A stretch of 64,000 nt of DNA from Subtercola boreus (GTDB lineage: Bacteria; Actinomycetota; Actinomycetes; Actinomycetales; Microbacteriaceae), in NCBI RefSeq assembly GCF_003399645.1, contig NZ_NBXD01000019.1:1-64000 (forward strand). The letters are read 5' to 3'. Numbering within the stretch: the stretch's first letter is position 1; each line of letters starts with the position of its first letter. Under the pieces are notes generated by a model. That model did not search any database. It saw nothing but the letters and a program-made list of their open reading frames with translations, and was not told the DNA's origin. This document shows positions 36,635-45,112 of the stretch, one piece after another. Both the position numbers and the translations under genes were made by a program.

Positions 36635-36649
36635 GGGCGCCGGGCGCCC
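36635..36649 (-). terminator. GC hairpin between proS and oleA
   Basis: GGGCGCC and GGCGCCC flank a single base, 26 bp after the proS stop. No T tract follows, so it would be an imperfect terminator or a transcript-stabilising hairpin. Confidence 0.35.
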
Positions 36650-36674
36650 GTCTGAGGGCCCGGAGCGGCTCTAC

Positions 36675-38441
36675 TCAGAGCGCGGCGACGACCCCGTCGA
36701 GGGCCACTTCGACCCGGTCGCCCGTCGTGCGGTTCCACACCTCGACGGTTCCGTCGGCCACGCCGCGGCCCACGATCACGATGCGCGGAACGCCGATCAG
36801 CTCGGCGTCGCGGAACTTCACCCCCGGTGAGACCTTGGGGCGGTCGTCGAAGAGCACGTCACGACCGGATGCCTCGAGATCGGCGACGATGTTCTCTGCG
36901 GCCGCATAGACGGCCGGGTCTTTACCCGTGGCGACCACGTAGACGTCGAAGGGTGCGACGGCCTTGGGCCAGATCAGCCCCTTGTCGTCGTTGTTGAGCT
37001 CGGCGATGATCGCGAGAATGCGCGTCACACCGATTCCGTACGAACCCATCGTCACGGTGACGAGTTTGCCGTTCTCGTCGAGCACCTTGAGCCCGAGCGC
37101 CTCGGCATACTTCCGACCGAGCTGGAAGACGTGCCCGATCTCCATGCCGCGTGCAGTCTCGATGGGGCCAGAACCGTCGGGCGCGGGGTCGCCGTCTCGA
37201 ACATCCGCGACCTCGACGAAGCCGTCGGCCGTGAAGTCCCGCCCGGCAATGAGCCCGAACACGTGCTTCTCGGCCTCGTTCGCTCCGGTGATCCACGGCG
37301 TTCCCGTCACGACGCGGGGGTCGAGCAGGTACCGGATGCCGGTGGTGGACTCCTCGCCCAGCACAGGCTTCTCGCCGCCCTCGACCCAGGGGCCGATGTA
37401 GCCCTTGATAAGACCGGGGAACTTCGCGAAGTCGTCATCGTTGGCCGGCTCGACCTCGGCGGGCTGGAACGCCACCTCGGCCCGCTTCAGGTCGGCATCA
37501 CGGTCGCCGGGCATGCCCACGACGACGAGCTCGCGGGTTCCGTCGAGCTGGGTGACCGCCAGAACGACGTTCTTGAGCGTGTCGGCCGCCGTCCATTCGC
37601 GACCGTCGGCCCGAGGCTGCCCGGCGTTGGCAAGAGCGACGAGGCTCTGGATGGTCGGGGTGTTCGGCGAGTCGAAGACGGTGGGTGCGGGCAGAGCCTC
37701 GGTGGGCAGCGCTGCGGGCACCAGCGTGGTGAACGCCTCGACGTTCGCGGCGTACCCACCCGCAGAGCGCACGAAGGTGTCTTCGCCGACGGGTGTGGGG
37801 TGGAGGAACTCCTCGCTCTTCGAGCCACCCATCGCGCCGGCGTCGGCCTTCACGATGACGTACTCGAGGCCCAGACGGGTGAAGATTCGCTCGTAGGCAT
37901 CACGCTGCGCCTGGTAGGAGACATCGAGCCCGGCATCGGTGTAGTCGAAGGAGTACGCGTCTTTCATCGTGAACTCGCGGCCGCGGAGGAGGCCAGCACG
38001 GGGTCGCGCTTCGTCGCGGTACTTGTCCTGGATCTGGTAGATCGAGAGAGGCAGGTCTTTGTAGCTGTTGTAGAGGTCTTTGACGAGAAGGGTGAAGACC
38101 TCTTCGTGGGTGGGGGCGAGAACGTAACCGACACCGCGGCGGTCGGCGAGGCGGAACATGCCGTCGCCGTAGTCGACGTAGCGACCGGTGACCTCGTAGG
38201 GCTCCTTCGGGAGCAGGGCCGGAAAGTGAACCTCGTGCGCCCCGGCTGCGGTCATCTCGTCGCGGATGATCGCCTCGATCTTCGCCTTCACGCGGAGGCC
38301 GAGGGGCAGCCACGCGAAGATCCCCGGTGCCTGACGGCGGATGTAACCGGCCCGCACGAGCAGGCGGTGGCTGGTCACCTCGGCATCGGAGGGGTCTTCG
38401 CGGAGGGTCTTCAGAAAGTAATTGGTGAGGCGAGTAGGCAC
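36675..38441 (-). CDS. proS: Prolyl-tRNA synthetase
   Basis: Class II synthetase charging tRNA-Pro. The 588-aa protein is the bacterial type: class II motifs ([17 protein letters not shown] near the N-terminus, [36 protein letters not shown]), with the editing insertion domain between residues about 230 and 390 and an anticodon-binding C-terminal domain. GTG start with a TAGACT hexamer exactly 6 nt before it. Confidence 0.95.
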   Translation of the reverse strand: MPTRLTNYFLKTLREDPSDAEVTSHRLLVRAGYIRRQAPGIFAWLPLGLRVKAKIEAIIRDEMTAAGAHEVHFPALLPKEPYEVTGRYVDYGDGMFRLADRRGVGYVLAPTHEEVFTLLVKDLYNSYKDLPLSIYQIQDKYRDEARPRAGLLRGREFTMKDAYSFDYTDAGLDVSYQAQRDAYERIFTRLGLEYVIVKADAGAMGGSKSEEFLHPTPVGEDTFVRSAGGYAANVEAFTTLVPAALPTEALPAPTVFDSPNTPTIQSLVALANAGQPRADGREWTAADTLKNVVLAVTQLDGTRELVVVGMPGDRDADLKRAEVAFQPAEVEPANDDDFAKFPGLIKGYIGPWVEGGEKPVLGEESTTGIRYLLDPRVVTGTPWITGANEAEKHVFGLIAGRDFTADGFVEVADVRDGDPAPDGSGPIETARGMEIGHVFQLGRKYAEALGLKVLDENGKLVTVTMGSYGIGVTRILAIIAELNNDDKGLIWPKAVAPFDVYVVATGKDPAVYAAAENIVADLEASGRDVLFDDRPKVSPGVKFRDAELIGVPRIVIVGRGVADGTVEVWNRTTGDRVEVALDGVVAAL

Positions 38442-38447
38442 CGGAAC

Positions 38448-38453
38448 AGTCTA
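38448..38453 (-). promoter_or_regulatory. -10 hexamer TAGACT, leaderless layout
   Basis: TAGACT on the minus strand, 6 nt before the GTG start of proS at 38441. Confidence 0.5.
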
Positions 38454-38463
38454 TTGCGGCGGG

Positions 38464-40113
38464 CTAGGGCGTCGCGGCGGAGGGCTCATGGCCCTGCGTG
38501 AGCGAGCCGTGGCCTGCCGCCTGCGCCGGGACGGCCTGGCCGCACCCCGTGCAGAACCGGTTGCCCGCTGCCAGTGTGTTGCCACAGTTCGCGCAGTGCA
38601 GCTCGGCGGCCGGCGGAGGCGTGGGTTGCGGGGTCGGGGTGGGAGGGGCTGGTGCTGGCGCTGGTGCTGGGGCTGGGGCATACGTGGGTGTCACCGCCAC
38701 CTGCGATGGGGTTTCGGGCCCGACCGGTCCGGTTGCAGGGCCCGTCGTCTGCTGCTCGCGCTGGCGGCGGCGCTTGGCGGCGCTTCGCACAACGAGGAGG
38801 ATCACGAGACCCACCACCAGCAGGAGGAACACCGCGACACCGATGATCACCCAGATCACCCAGCCGGTCGTGTTCTCCTGTGGGAAGGCCGCTGTCGCCT
38901 TGGACTGGTACTGCTGGGCGATCGCGTTGTCGGGGTTGGCCGAGAGGGCCTTACCGAGATCGGCAGCGGCTGCGTGGTACTTGCCCGAGAAGTACTCGTC
39001 GAGCCCGAGACGGAAGCTCTTGTCTGCGTCGGTCAGTTCGACCTTCACGCCATTTCGCGACAGGAGTGCCGTGATGGTCTCCCGCGCGGCGGCGAAATTC
39101 AGCTGCTGGGTGTCGCCGGAGGGGCCGAAGCTGATCGTGCCGACGACCTCGCCGCTGGCGTTGATGACAGGCCCACCGCTCATTCCCGGGCTCATCGTCA
39201 CGCCGATCTGGGTGAACGGACCACCATCGGTCTGCTGGCGCCCGCTGACCTGGCCGACGGCGAACGTCGGCTGGGGGTTGCCGCTGACGAGGTCGGTCAC
39301 GTTGCCCGGGTAGCCGATGGCATTGACCTGCTGGCCTGTGGCGGGGTCGTCTTGGGCGACGCTCAGCATCGGCAGCGGGGTGGGTGTGTCGATCTTGAAC
39401 AGTGCCACATCGCCCTGGCTGATGGGCCGGTCATCCTGCAGCACGGCGGTGTAGCTGGTGGAGTCGTCGTTCGAGATCGTGATGGCGGGATAGACCTTCA
39501 TCGCCAGCACCGGCGGCTCCCCTGTCTTCTGCCCCTCGACCGGCCAGGCCTCCTCGGCGCCGGCGGCGATGTAGGCCTGCGCCTCCTCCTGGGTGATGTC
39601 GCCGTTGTCGATCTCGTTCGAGAGGAACTGGTCGACGAGGGCGGTCTTGCCCTCCGCGACATCCGCACAGTGACCGGCCGTCACGACGTAGCCCTCGGAA
39701 CCGGCGATGAAACCGCTGCAGCTGAAGGAGGAGTCGACCTCGTCTGACCAGGCCGTCGTTCCGTCGGGGAGGGGAAAGTTCACGAATCCCGACCACGTTC
39801 CGCTGAGGTACACCGTACCCGCCTCGCCGAGCGCGGCGAGCTGCTCCTGCCCGAGACCGGGGGCCGGCTCTGCGACGGCCAACACCCCGGAAGAAGGCAC
39901 CGCAGAGCCAGACATCGCAGAAGAAGACATCGCAGAAGAAGACAGCCCAGAGTCCGACAGCGCAGAGGCCGACGACACCGGGCCGACAACCGATCCGGAG
40001 CCGGCCATCAGCAGCCCGAGAGCCGCACCGCCGACCGCCAGGAGCCGCAGCCCCGGATTGTGCGCTGCCCCGGGGCGCCCCTGGGCATCCGCAGTACCTG
40101 TTCGTGTCTTCAC
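38464..40113 (-). CDS. Exported/membrane trypsin-like serine protease with C-terminal zinc ribbon
   Basis: An N-terminal hydrophobic signal/anchor (LRLLAVGGAALGLLMAGSG) precedes a Ser/Ala/Met repeat. The protease domain has a chymotrypsin-like triad: His in VVTAGHC, Asp in GDVALFKI and Ser in SPGMSGGPV. A helical (TPR-like) stretch (FRLGLDEYFSGKYHAAAADLGKAL) follows, then a single membrane helix (WVIWVIIGVAVFLLLVVGLVILLVV), a Pro-rich tail and a CxNC/CxxC zinc ribbon that would be cytoplasmic. The protease thus faces outside with a zinc-binding tail inside. I choose GTG 40113, after GAGAGGT; an ATG at 40131 is possible. The substrate is unknown. Confidence 0.85.
   Translation of the reverse strand: MKTRTGTADAQGRPGAAHNPGLRLLAVGGAALGLLMAGSGSVVGPVSSASALSDSGLSSSAMSSSAMSGSAVPSSGVLAVAEPAPGLGQEQLAALGEAGTVYLSGTWSGFVNFPLPDGTTAWSDEVDSSFSCSGFIAGSEGYVVTAGHCADVAEGKTALVDQFLSNEIDNGDITQEEAQAYIAAGAEEAWPVEGQKTGEPPVLAMKVYPAITISNDDSTSYTAVLQDDRPISQGDVALFKIDTPTPLPMLSVAQDDPATGQQVNAIGYPGNVTDLVSGNPQPTFAVGQVSGRQQTDGGPFTQIGVTMSPGMSGGPVINASGEVVGTISFGPSGDTQQLNFAAARETITALLSRNGVKVELTDADKSFRLGLDEYFSGKYHAAAADLGKALSANPDNAIAQQYQSKATAAFPQENTTGWVIWVIIGVAVFLLLVVGLVILLVVRSAAKRRRQREQQTTGPATGPVGPETPSQVAVTPTYAPAPAPAPAPAPPTPTPQPTPPPAAELHCANCGNTLAAGNRFCTGCGQAVPAQAAGHGSLTQGHEPSAATP
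39911..39970. repeat. 15-bp tandem repeats in the protease gene
   Basis: Two identical units starting GACATCGCAGAAGAA (39911, 39926) are followed by two diverged ones (39941, 39956). They code for SSAMS-like repeats just after the signal anchor. Confidence 0.7.
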
Positions 40114-40190
40114 GCTGCACCGACCTCTCATCTCGATGAGTGAGAGAATATCAACAAATCAGCTCCCATGAGAAATCGTCAGAGTGATCT

Positions 40191-41543
40191 TCAGCGTTTG
40201 TCAGCGACCTCGTCTTCGAGGAGGTCGTCGGCCAGGCGGTCCCTTTCGATGGTGGCGGTGGGATGCGTCTCGAGCAGGTCGAGCGACCGCGTGTCGCCGT
40301 CGTGCGACACGATGAAGTGCGGGGAGCTGTGCAGCTGCATGGTGAGGCGCAGGTGTTGGTGCCTGACCATCCAGACGAGTCCCACGATCGCGGCGGCGAA
40401 CCCGGCCGCCGCCGCCACGCCGATGGCCCAGCGCGGCCCGAACGAGTTGGCGACCCAACCGACGATGGGCGCACCGATGGGCGTGCCACCCATGAAGATG
40501 GCCACGTAGAGCGCCATCACCCGGCCGCGGAATTCGGGCGCGGTCGTCATCTGCACGGTACCGTTCGCGGTCGTCATCAGGGTCTGCGCGGCAAAGCCGA
40601 GCAGCACCAGGCACAGCGCGAAGGTCAGGTAGGTGGGGGCGAGCGCACCGAGCAGGCAACTCAGGCCGAAGAGGGCAGACGAAGCGAACATCAGGCCGAG
40701 ACGGGGCCGCTCCCGGCGGGCGGACAGCAGCGCGCCCGTCACCGAGCCGACCGCCAGCACGGAGGACAGCAGTCCGAATGCTGTGGAGTCCAGATGGAAG
40801 GTCGCCGTCGTCATCGTCGAGGTGAAGATCTGGAAGTTGAGGCCGAATGTTCCGATGATGGCGATGACGACCAGCACGATGATGATGTCGGGCCGCTTCG
40901 ACACGTAGCGGAAGCCGTCGAGCAGCTGCCCCGGGCCGCCCTTCGACCTCTTGGGCACCCGCAGATCCTCCCGTCGCATCCGGGTCAGCGAGAAGAGCAC
41001 CGCGCCGAAACTCGCGGCGTTGATCAGAAAGACCCAGCCCGATCCGACCACCGCAATCAGCACACCCGCCAGGGCCGGGCCGATCATCCGCGCAGCATTG
41101 AAGGAGGCCGAGTTCAGAGCAACGGCGTTCGAGAGGTTCTTGTCAGAGACGAGGTTCGACACGAAGGACTGCCGTGCTGGCGCGTCGAAGGCACTGGTGA
41201 TGCCCAGAAGCAGGGCGAAGATGTACACCTGCCAGAGCTGGGCCGCGCCGGTCAGCACGATGAGTCCGAGCGCCAGGCCCAGGATGCCCATCACCCCCTG
41301 CGTCGCCATCAGCAGCTTTCGGCGGTCGACGCGGTCGGCGACCAACCCTGTCCAGGGCACGAGCAGGAGCTGGGGGCCGAGCTGGAGCGCCATCACCGCC
41401 CCCACCGCGACCGCGTCGTTCTGGGTGAGGATGGTGAGCACGATCCAGTCCTGGGCGGTGCGCTGCATCCACGTTCCCACGTTGGAGACCAGGGCGCCGC
41501 CGAACCAGACACGGTAGTTGTAGTCGCTGAGCGACCGGAACAT
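40191..41543 (-). CDS. MFS efflux transporter (MFS_3/EntS-like)
   Basis: About 450 aa with 12 helices. The opening FRSLSDYNYRVWFGGALVSNVGTWMQRTAQDWIVL and the loop ADRVDRRKLLMATQ are characteristic of the EntS-type exporters. It ends in a ~50-residue hydrophilic tail. ATG 41543 lies just after the MarR stop; a TTG at 41552 overlapping that stop is the alternative. With the MarR regulator directly upstream it forms a typical drug/aromatic-compound efflux pair. Confidence 0.88.
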   Translation of the reverse strand: MFRSLSDYNYRVWFGGALVSNVGTWMQRTAQDWIVLTILTQNDAVAVGAVMALQLGPQLLLVPWTGLVADRVDRRKLLMATQGVMGILGLALGLIVLTGAAQLWQVYIFALLLGITSAFDAPARQSFVSNLVSDKNLSNAVALNSASFNAARMIGPALAGVLIAVVGSGWVFLINAASFGAVLFSLTRMRREDLRVPKRSKGGPGQLLDGFRYVSKRPDIIIVLVVIAIIGTFGLNFQIFTSTMTTATFHLDSTAFGLLSSVLAVGSVTGALLSARRERPRLGLMFASSALFGLSCLLGALAPTYLTFALCLVLLGFAAQTLMTTANGTVQMTTAPEFRGRVMALYVAIFMGGTPIGAPIVGWVANSFGPRWAIGVAAAAGFAAAIVGLVWMVRHQHLRLTMQLHSSPHFIVSHDGDTRSLDLLETHPTATIERDRLADDLLEDEVADKR

Positions 41544-41548
41544 GGCGC

Positions 41549-42025
41549 TCAACTGTCAGCGAGCTGACGCAGGATGATCGCCGCGGACTCGAGGGTGGAA
41601 CGCTCCTGGGGGCTCAGCTCGGCGAGCCTCTGGTCGAGCCAGGCGTCGCGCCGGCGACGGGTCTCTGCCACCAGCGCCTGACCCTCGGCGGTGAGCGAGA
41701 CGACCACCTTGCGGCCATCGTCGGCGGATGGGCTGCGTTCGGCATATCCGGCGTCGACGACGGCATTGATCGTACGGTTCATCGAGGGCGGAGTGACACG
41801 TTCGAATGTCGCAAGGGTGCCGGGAGTGCTCGGCCCATTGTGCTGCAGGTAGCCGAGGATGGCGGACTGCGAGTCGCTCAGCTCGTCATCGGCCTTCTCT
41901 GCGCGCAGGCGCCGCGACACACGCAGCACCGCTGGGCGCAACCGAGCGGCAAGATCGTCGACCGCGGGGCTGGACGCCGAGCCGGGCGCACCGAGAGGCG
42001 CTGTGGGAAGGGTAGTTGTCGGCAC
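41549..42025 (-). CDS. MarR family transcriptional regulator
   Basis: 158-aa winged-helix regulator. The DNA-binding part runs from LSDSQSAILGYLQHNGPSTPGTLATFERVTPPSMNRTINAVVDAGYAERS, with the wing ADDGRKVVVSLT. It is co-transcribed with the MFS gene and probably represses both. GTG start with TAGGCT 6 nt upstream; an inverted repeat covers that -10, which fits autorepression relieved by a ligand that the pump exports. Confidence 0.9.
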   Translation of the reverse strand: MPTTTLPTAPLGAPGSASSPAVDDLAARLRPAVLRVSRRLRAEKADDELSDSQSAILGYLQHNGPSTPGTLATFERVTPPSMNRTINAVVDAGYAERSPSADDGRKVVVSLTAEGQALVAETRRRRDAWLDQRLAELSPQERSTLESAAIILRQLADS

Positions 42026-42029
42026 CTCA

Positions 42030-42055
42030 TTAGCCTAGCTCATTAGTTCGGCTAA
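42030..42055. promoter_or_regulatory. Probable MarR operator overlapping the marR -10
   Basis: The 26-bp element has two 11-nt arms, TTAGCCTAGCT and AGTTCGGCTAA (9 of 11 complementary), around a 4-nt centre. It includes the minus-strand TAGGCT hexamer (42032-42037) that sits 6 nt before the marR start codon. Length and symmetry fit a MarR dimer site, and binding there would block transcription of the marR-MFS operon. Confidence 0.65.
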
Positions 42056-42120
42056 CAGCGCGGGCCGGCGCCCTCAGCGAAGGCGGCGCCCCGTCGAGGG
42101 CTGCGCGCACAGCGAATACG

Positions 42121-42180
42121 GCGGGGTCAGACCGATGGCGGGGGGGGTCAGACTGACGACGGGGGGGTCAGACCGACGGC
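42121..42180. repeat. Three ~20-bp G-run/GGTCAGACYGA repeats at the end of the GNAT gene
   Basis: Three copies of a unit consisting of a G run followed by GTCAGACCGACGGC or a close variant. The last copy contains the GNAT stop codon and final codons; the other two are downstream copies, as if the gene end had been duplicated twice. Confidence 0.7.
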
Positions 42181-42701
42181 GCGAAGCCGTAGGCGAGCAC
42201 CCGTGCGCCCGACGGCGAGACGTGCTCGCTCTGAAGCGTCATCCCGAGGCGTGACGCGACCGCAATCGAGGCGGTGTTGTCGGCGTCGATCATCGAGACG
42301 GGCTGACGGATGCCGCGGGTTGCGGCTCTCGCGAGGCAGACCCGCGCGGCAGCGGTTGCCAGGCCGAGACCACGGTGCGCTGGGCCGAGCCGCCAGCCGA
42401 GCTCGAGGCGGCCGGTCGGGCCCCACGGCTTTGTCCACGGTTGGAGGCCGACGAAGCCGGCCACCTCCCCCGCCGTCCCCGTGCGGACCAGCGAGAACAG
42501 GCAGAGGCCGGTCTCGAGGGCGAGGGCCTGTTGGCGCGTGACGAAAGCCCGGTACCACTCGAGCGGCTGGACCCGGCCGTCGCCGATGTAGCGCATCACC
42601 TCGGCATCGTCGAAGAGGGCGAACCATGCGTCGGCGTCACCCTCGAGGGGCACGCGCAGTTCGAACGCCGGCGGGGCCGGCCGCGCGATCTGCACGCCCA
42701 T
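42168..42701 (-). CDS. GNAT family N-acetyltransferase
   Basis: 177-aa acetyltransferase of the GCN5 fold: substrate region WYRAFVTRQQALALETGLCLFSL, then LELGWRLGPAHRGLGLATAAARVCLARAA, the acetyl-CoA (Q/R)xxGxG/A loop in variant form, and ASIAVASRLGMTL. It resembles RimJ/RimL-type enzymes acting on N-termini or small molecules; no substrate is predictable. It directly follows ispG, with 3 bp between, as a GNAT does in many actinobacteria. Confidence 0.85.
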   Translation of the reverse strand: MGVQIARPAPPAFELRVPLEGDADAWFALFDDAEVMRYIGDGRVQPLEWYRAFVTRQQALALETGLCLFSLVRTGTAGEVAGFVGLQPWTKPWGPTGRLELGWRLGPAHRGLGLATAAARVCLARAATRGIRQPVSMIDADNTASIAVASRLGMTLQSEHVSPSGARVLAYGFAPSV

Positions 42702-42704
42702 GCG

Positions 42705-43853
42705 TCAGACCGTGACGACCTGCGGCGAGCCGAGCTCACCCGGGGGCATCTCGGCGGCGAGGCGGTTGGCCTCCTCGATGAGGGTGGCCACGATGTCGGC
42801 CTCGGGGACGGTCTTGATGACCTCTCCGCGCACGAAGATCTGGCCCTTGCCATTACCGGATGCCACACCCAGGTCGGCCTCGCGGGCCTCGCCGGGCCCG
42901 TTCACGACACACCCCATGACCGCGACGCGGAGGGGGACGGTCATCCCTTCGAGCCCGGCGGTGACATCGTTCGCAAGGGTGTAGACATCGACCTGGGCAC
43001 GGCCGCAGGAGGGGCACGACACGATCTCGAGCTTGCGCTCACGCAGGTTCAGCGACTGCAGGATCTGCAGGCCGACCTTGACCTCCTGCGCGGGCGGCGC
43101 CGAGAGCGAGACGCGGATCGTGTCGCCGATGCCCTCGCCGAGCAGGATGCCGAAGGCGGTCGCCGACTTGATCGTGCCCTGGAACTCGGGGCCGGCCTCG
43201 GTCACGCCGAGGTGCAGGGGCCAGTCGCCGCGGGCCGCGAGCTGGCGGTAGGCCTTCACCATGATCACCGGATCGTTGTGCTTCACCGAGATCTTGAAGT
43301 CGTGGAAGTCGTGCTCCTCGAAGAGGCTGGCCTCCCAGACGGCACTCTCGACGAGGGCCTCGGGGGTCGCTTTGCCGTACTTCTGCATGATGCTGGGCTC
43401 GAGCGACCCGGCGTTCACACCGATGCGGATACTCACTCCGGCAGCCTTGGCCGCCGCGGCGATCTTGCCCACCTGGTCGTCGAACTTGCGGATGTTGCCC
43501 GGGTTCACCCGCACGGCCGCACACCCGGCGTCGATCGCCGCGAACACGTAGTTTGGCTGGAAGTGGATGTCGGCGATCACCGGGATCTGGCTCTTCTTGG
43601 CGATGATCGGCAGGGCCTCGGCATCGTCGCGGCTCGGCACGGCGACGCGCACGATGTCGCAGCCGCTGGCGGTGAGTTCGGCGATCTGCTGGAGCGTCGC
43701 ATTGATGTTCGTGGTCGGGGTGGTGCACATGGACTGCACACTCACGGGGGCGTCACCGCCCACGAGCACCTTGCCGACCTTGATCTGACGGGACTTGCGA
43801 CGGGGGGCCAGAGTCTCGACGACTTTGGGCATACCCAAGTTGATTGCTGCCAC
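42705..43853 (-). CDS. ispG: (E)-4-hydroxy-3-methylbut-2-enyl-diphosphate synthase
   Basis: IspG reduces MEcPP to HMBPP in the MEP isoprenoid pathway using a [4Fe-4S] cluster. The TIM barrel begins [21 protein letters not shown]; the cluster ligands are in [11 protein letters not shown] and [11 protein letters not shown]. At 382 aa it has the usual length of the two-domain enzyme. GTG start, weak ribosome site. It lies in the ispC - rseP - kinase-like - ispG order. Confidence 0.95.
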   Translation of the reverse strand: MAAINLGMPKVVETLAPRRKSRQIKVGKVLVGGDAPVSVQSMCTTPTTNINATLQQIAELTASGCDIVRVAVPSRDDAEALPIIAKKSQIPVIADIHFQPNYVFAAIDAGCAAVRVNPGNIRKFDDQVGKIAAAAKAAGVSIRIGVNAGSLEPSIMQKYGKATPEALVESAVWEASLFEEHDFHDFKISVKHNDPVIMVKAYRQLAARGDWPLHLGVTEAGPEFQGTIKSATAFGILLGEGIGDTIRVSLSAPPAQEVKVGLQILQSLNLRERKLEIVSCPSCGRAQVDVYTLANDVTAGLEGMTVPLRVAVMGCVVNGPGEAREADLGVASGNGKGQIFVRGEVIKTVPEADIVATLIEEANRLAAEMPPGELGSPQVVTV

Positions 43854-43916
43854 GCGTTCAGCTTACCCCTCGCCCGTTCCGGGCCCGCCCGTCGCCCCCG
43901 AACGGTCGGCTGCCGT

Positions 43917-45107
43917 TCAGCCGGAAGCGCGGATGCGAGAGGAGGAATCCCCGGGGAAGGTCGAGTCGTCGAAGAGGGTGGGCGCGGCATCCGTCGCCGA
44001 CGAGCCCGGAACACCGCCCTCGGAACGGAGGAAGCCGAGCACGCCCCGCACCTCGTCGAGCGCCGTCGTGCTCGTCGCCCGGATCTCGGCGAGCGCCTCC
44101 CGCGCCTGCTCGGGCTCGGTGTCGAGAAGGTGCAGGCCGATGCCCGCCTGCACGGTGATCAGCGACAGCGAGTGGGCCAGAACGTCGCCCAGCTCGCGCG
44201 CGATGCGTTCGCGTTCGGATTGCGCCGCATCCTCACGCCGCTTGCGCATCGCGGCACGGAAGAGGGCGAGACGTTCAGCCCGGGTACGGATGATCTCACC
44301 GATCACCAGCACGAGGAGGATACCGAGCGAGGTGGCGATGGTGCGGAACGGATGCCAGTCGATTCCGAGCAGGATTGCGCCGACCAGGGCGAGCACCCAG
44401 CCCGTGGCGACGGATGCGACGGCCCAGTTGCGCGCGCCGCGCACCATCGCCGACAGAATCGCGAAAGCCAGGGCGAGGTAGGGGGCGCCGGAGCCGGGGG
44501 TGAGCAGCAGGTCGGCGCAGGACACAGCGGTGGCGATCGCGACGACCGGGCCGGGGAATCTCCGCGCGCCGATGAGCGCGAGCGGGCCGACCACCGCGAA
44601 CAGCACGCCGAGGAAGCCGCCGAGTGCCCGGTCGCCCCGGTCGAACGCCATGACCGCCGGCACGACCTGCACGAAGAACGAGATCACGACGGGCAGCCAG
44701 AGCCGCACGGCCGGAGGCGGGCCGAAGCGTGTCACCGGGTGGTCGAGGTCGAGCAGACCGAGCGCTGGCGGCGGGGCCGGGGGCACAGGGGTCGAGTGCT
44801 GCGGGGCCGGGTACTGCGGGGCCGGGTGCACGGCGGCCTTGCCGGTCGCCGGCCCCTCGACACCGGCACCCCTCGAACCCACGAGCCGCTCCTCGAGTCG
44901 CCGAGCGGACTCCGCCCGTCGTCGACGCTCATCGGCCCACGACCACCGTCGGCCGGCGGGCTCACCCGCCGCATCCGCTCCGGCAGGCCCGCTCACGCCG
45001 CCCTCACCACGCTGTGCACCCTCACCACGCTGTGCGCCCTCACCACGCTGTGCACCCTCACCACGCTCAGCACCCTCACCACGCTCAGCACCCTCAGCGG
45101 CGCCCAC
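43917..45107 (-). CDS. Degenerate sensor-kinase-like membrane protein
   Basis: A 396-aa protein: an EGAQRG repeat N-terminus, an Arg-rich helix, a Pro-rich linker, about six membrane helices (residues ~130-280), and a HisKA_3-type dimerisation helix pair (RERIARELGDVLAHSLSLITVQAGIG to LDEVRGVLGFLR). In NarL-type kinases the first helix reads ELHDxxAH; here the phospho-accepting His is Gly307. The chain then ends within 35 residues: there is no ATPase (CA) domain, and only 63 bp remain before ispG. It cannot be an active kinase by known mechanisms; it may be a dimerising membrane sensor or a decaying gene. Start GTG 45107, 5 bp after the rseP stop. Confidence 0.75.
   Translation of the reverse strand: MGAAEGAERGEGAERGEGAQRGEGAQRGEGAQRGEGGVSGPAGADAAGEPAGRRWSWADERRRRAESARRLEERLVGSRGAGVEGPATGKAAVHPAPQYPAPQHSTPVPPAPPPALGLLDLDHPVTRFGPPPAVRLWLPVVISFFVQVVPAVMAFDRGDRALGGFLGVLFAVVGPLALIGARRFPGPVVAIATAVSCADLLLTPGSGAPYLALAFAILSAMVRGARNWAVASVATGWVLALVGAILLGIDWHPFRTIATSLGILLVLVIGEIIRTRAERLALFRAAMRKRREDAAQSERERIARELGDVLAHSLSLITVQAGIGLHLLDTEPEQAREALAEIRATSTTALDEVRGVLGFLRSEGGVPGSSATDAAPTLFDDSTFPGDSSSRIRASG
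45001..45090. repeat. Five 18-bp tandem repeats
   Basis: Exactly five 18-bp units beginning CCCTCACCACGCT (45001, 45019, 45037, 45055, 45073). The first three and the last two share their own variants (TGTGCA/G versus CAGCA). On the minus strand they code for EGAQRG/EGAERG hexapeptides at the N-terminus of the kinase-like protein. Confidence 0.9.
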
Positions 45108-45112
45108 GGCAC

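Noticed and set aside
36635-36649. Confident intrinsic terminator after proS
   Set aside because: The hairpin is strong but lacks a T tract, so it is listed only at low confidence.
43854-43916. Frameshift that would restore the kinase ATPase domain
   Set aside because: Only 63 bp separate the stop from ispG, too short for the roughly 100-residue domain in any frame.
45001-45090. CRISPR-like array
   Set aside because: The 18-bp units are contiguous with no spacers and code for a peptide repeat.
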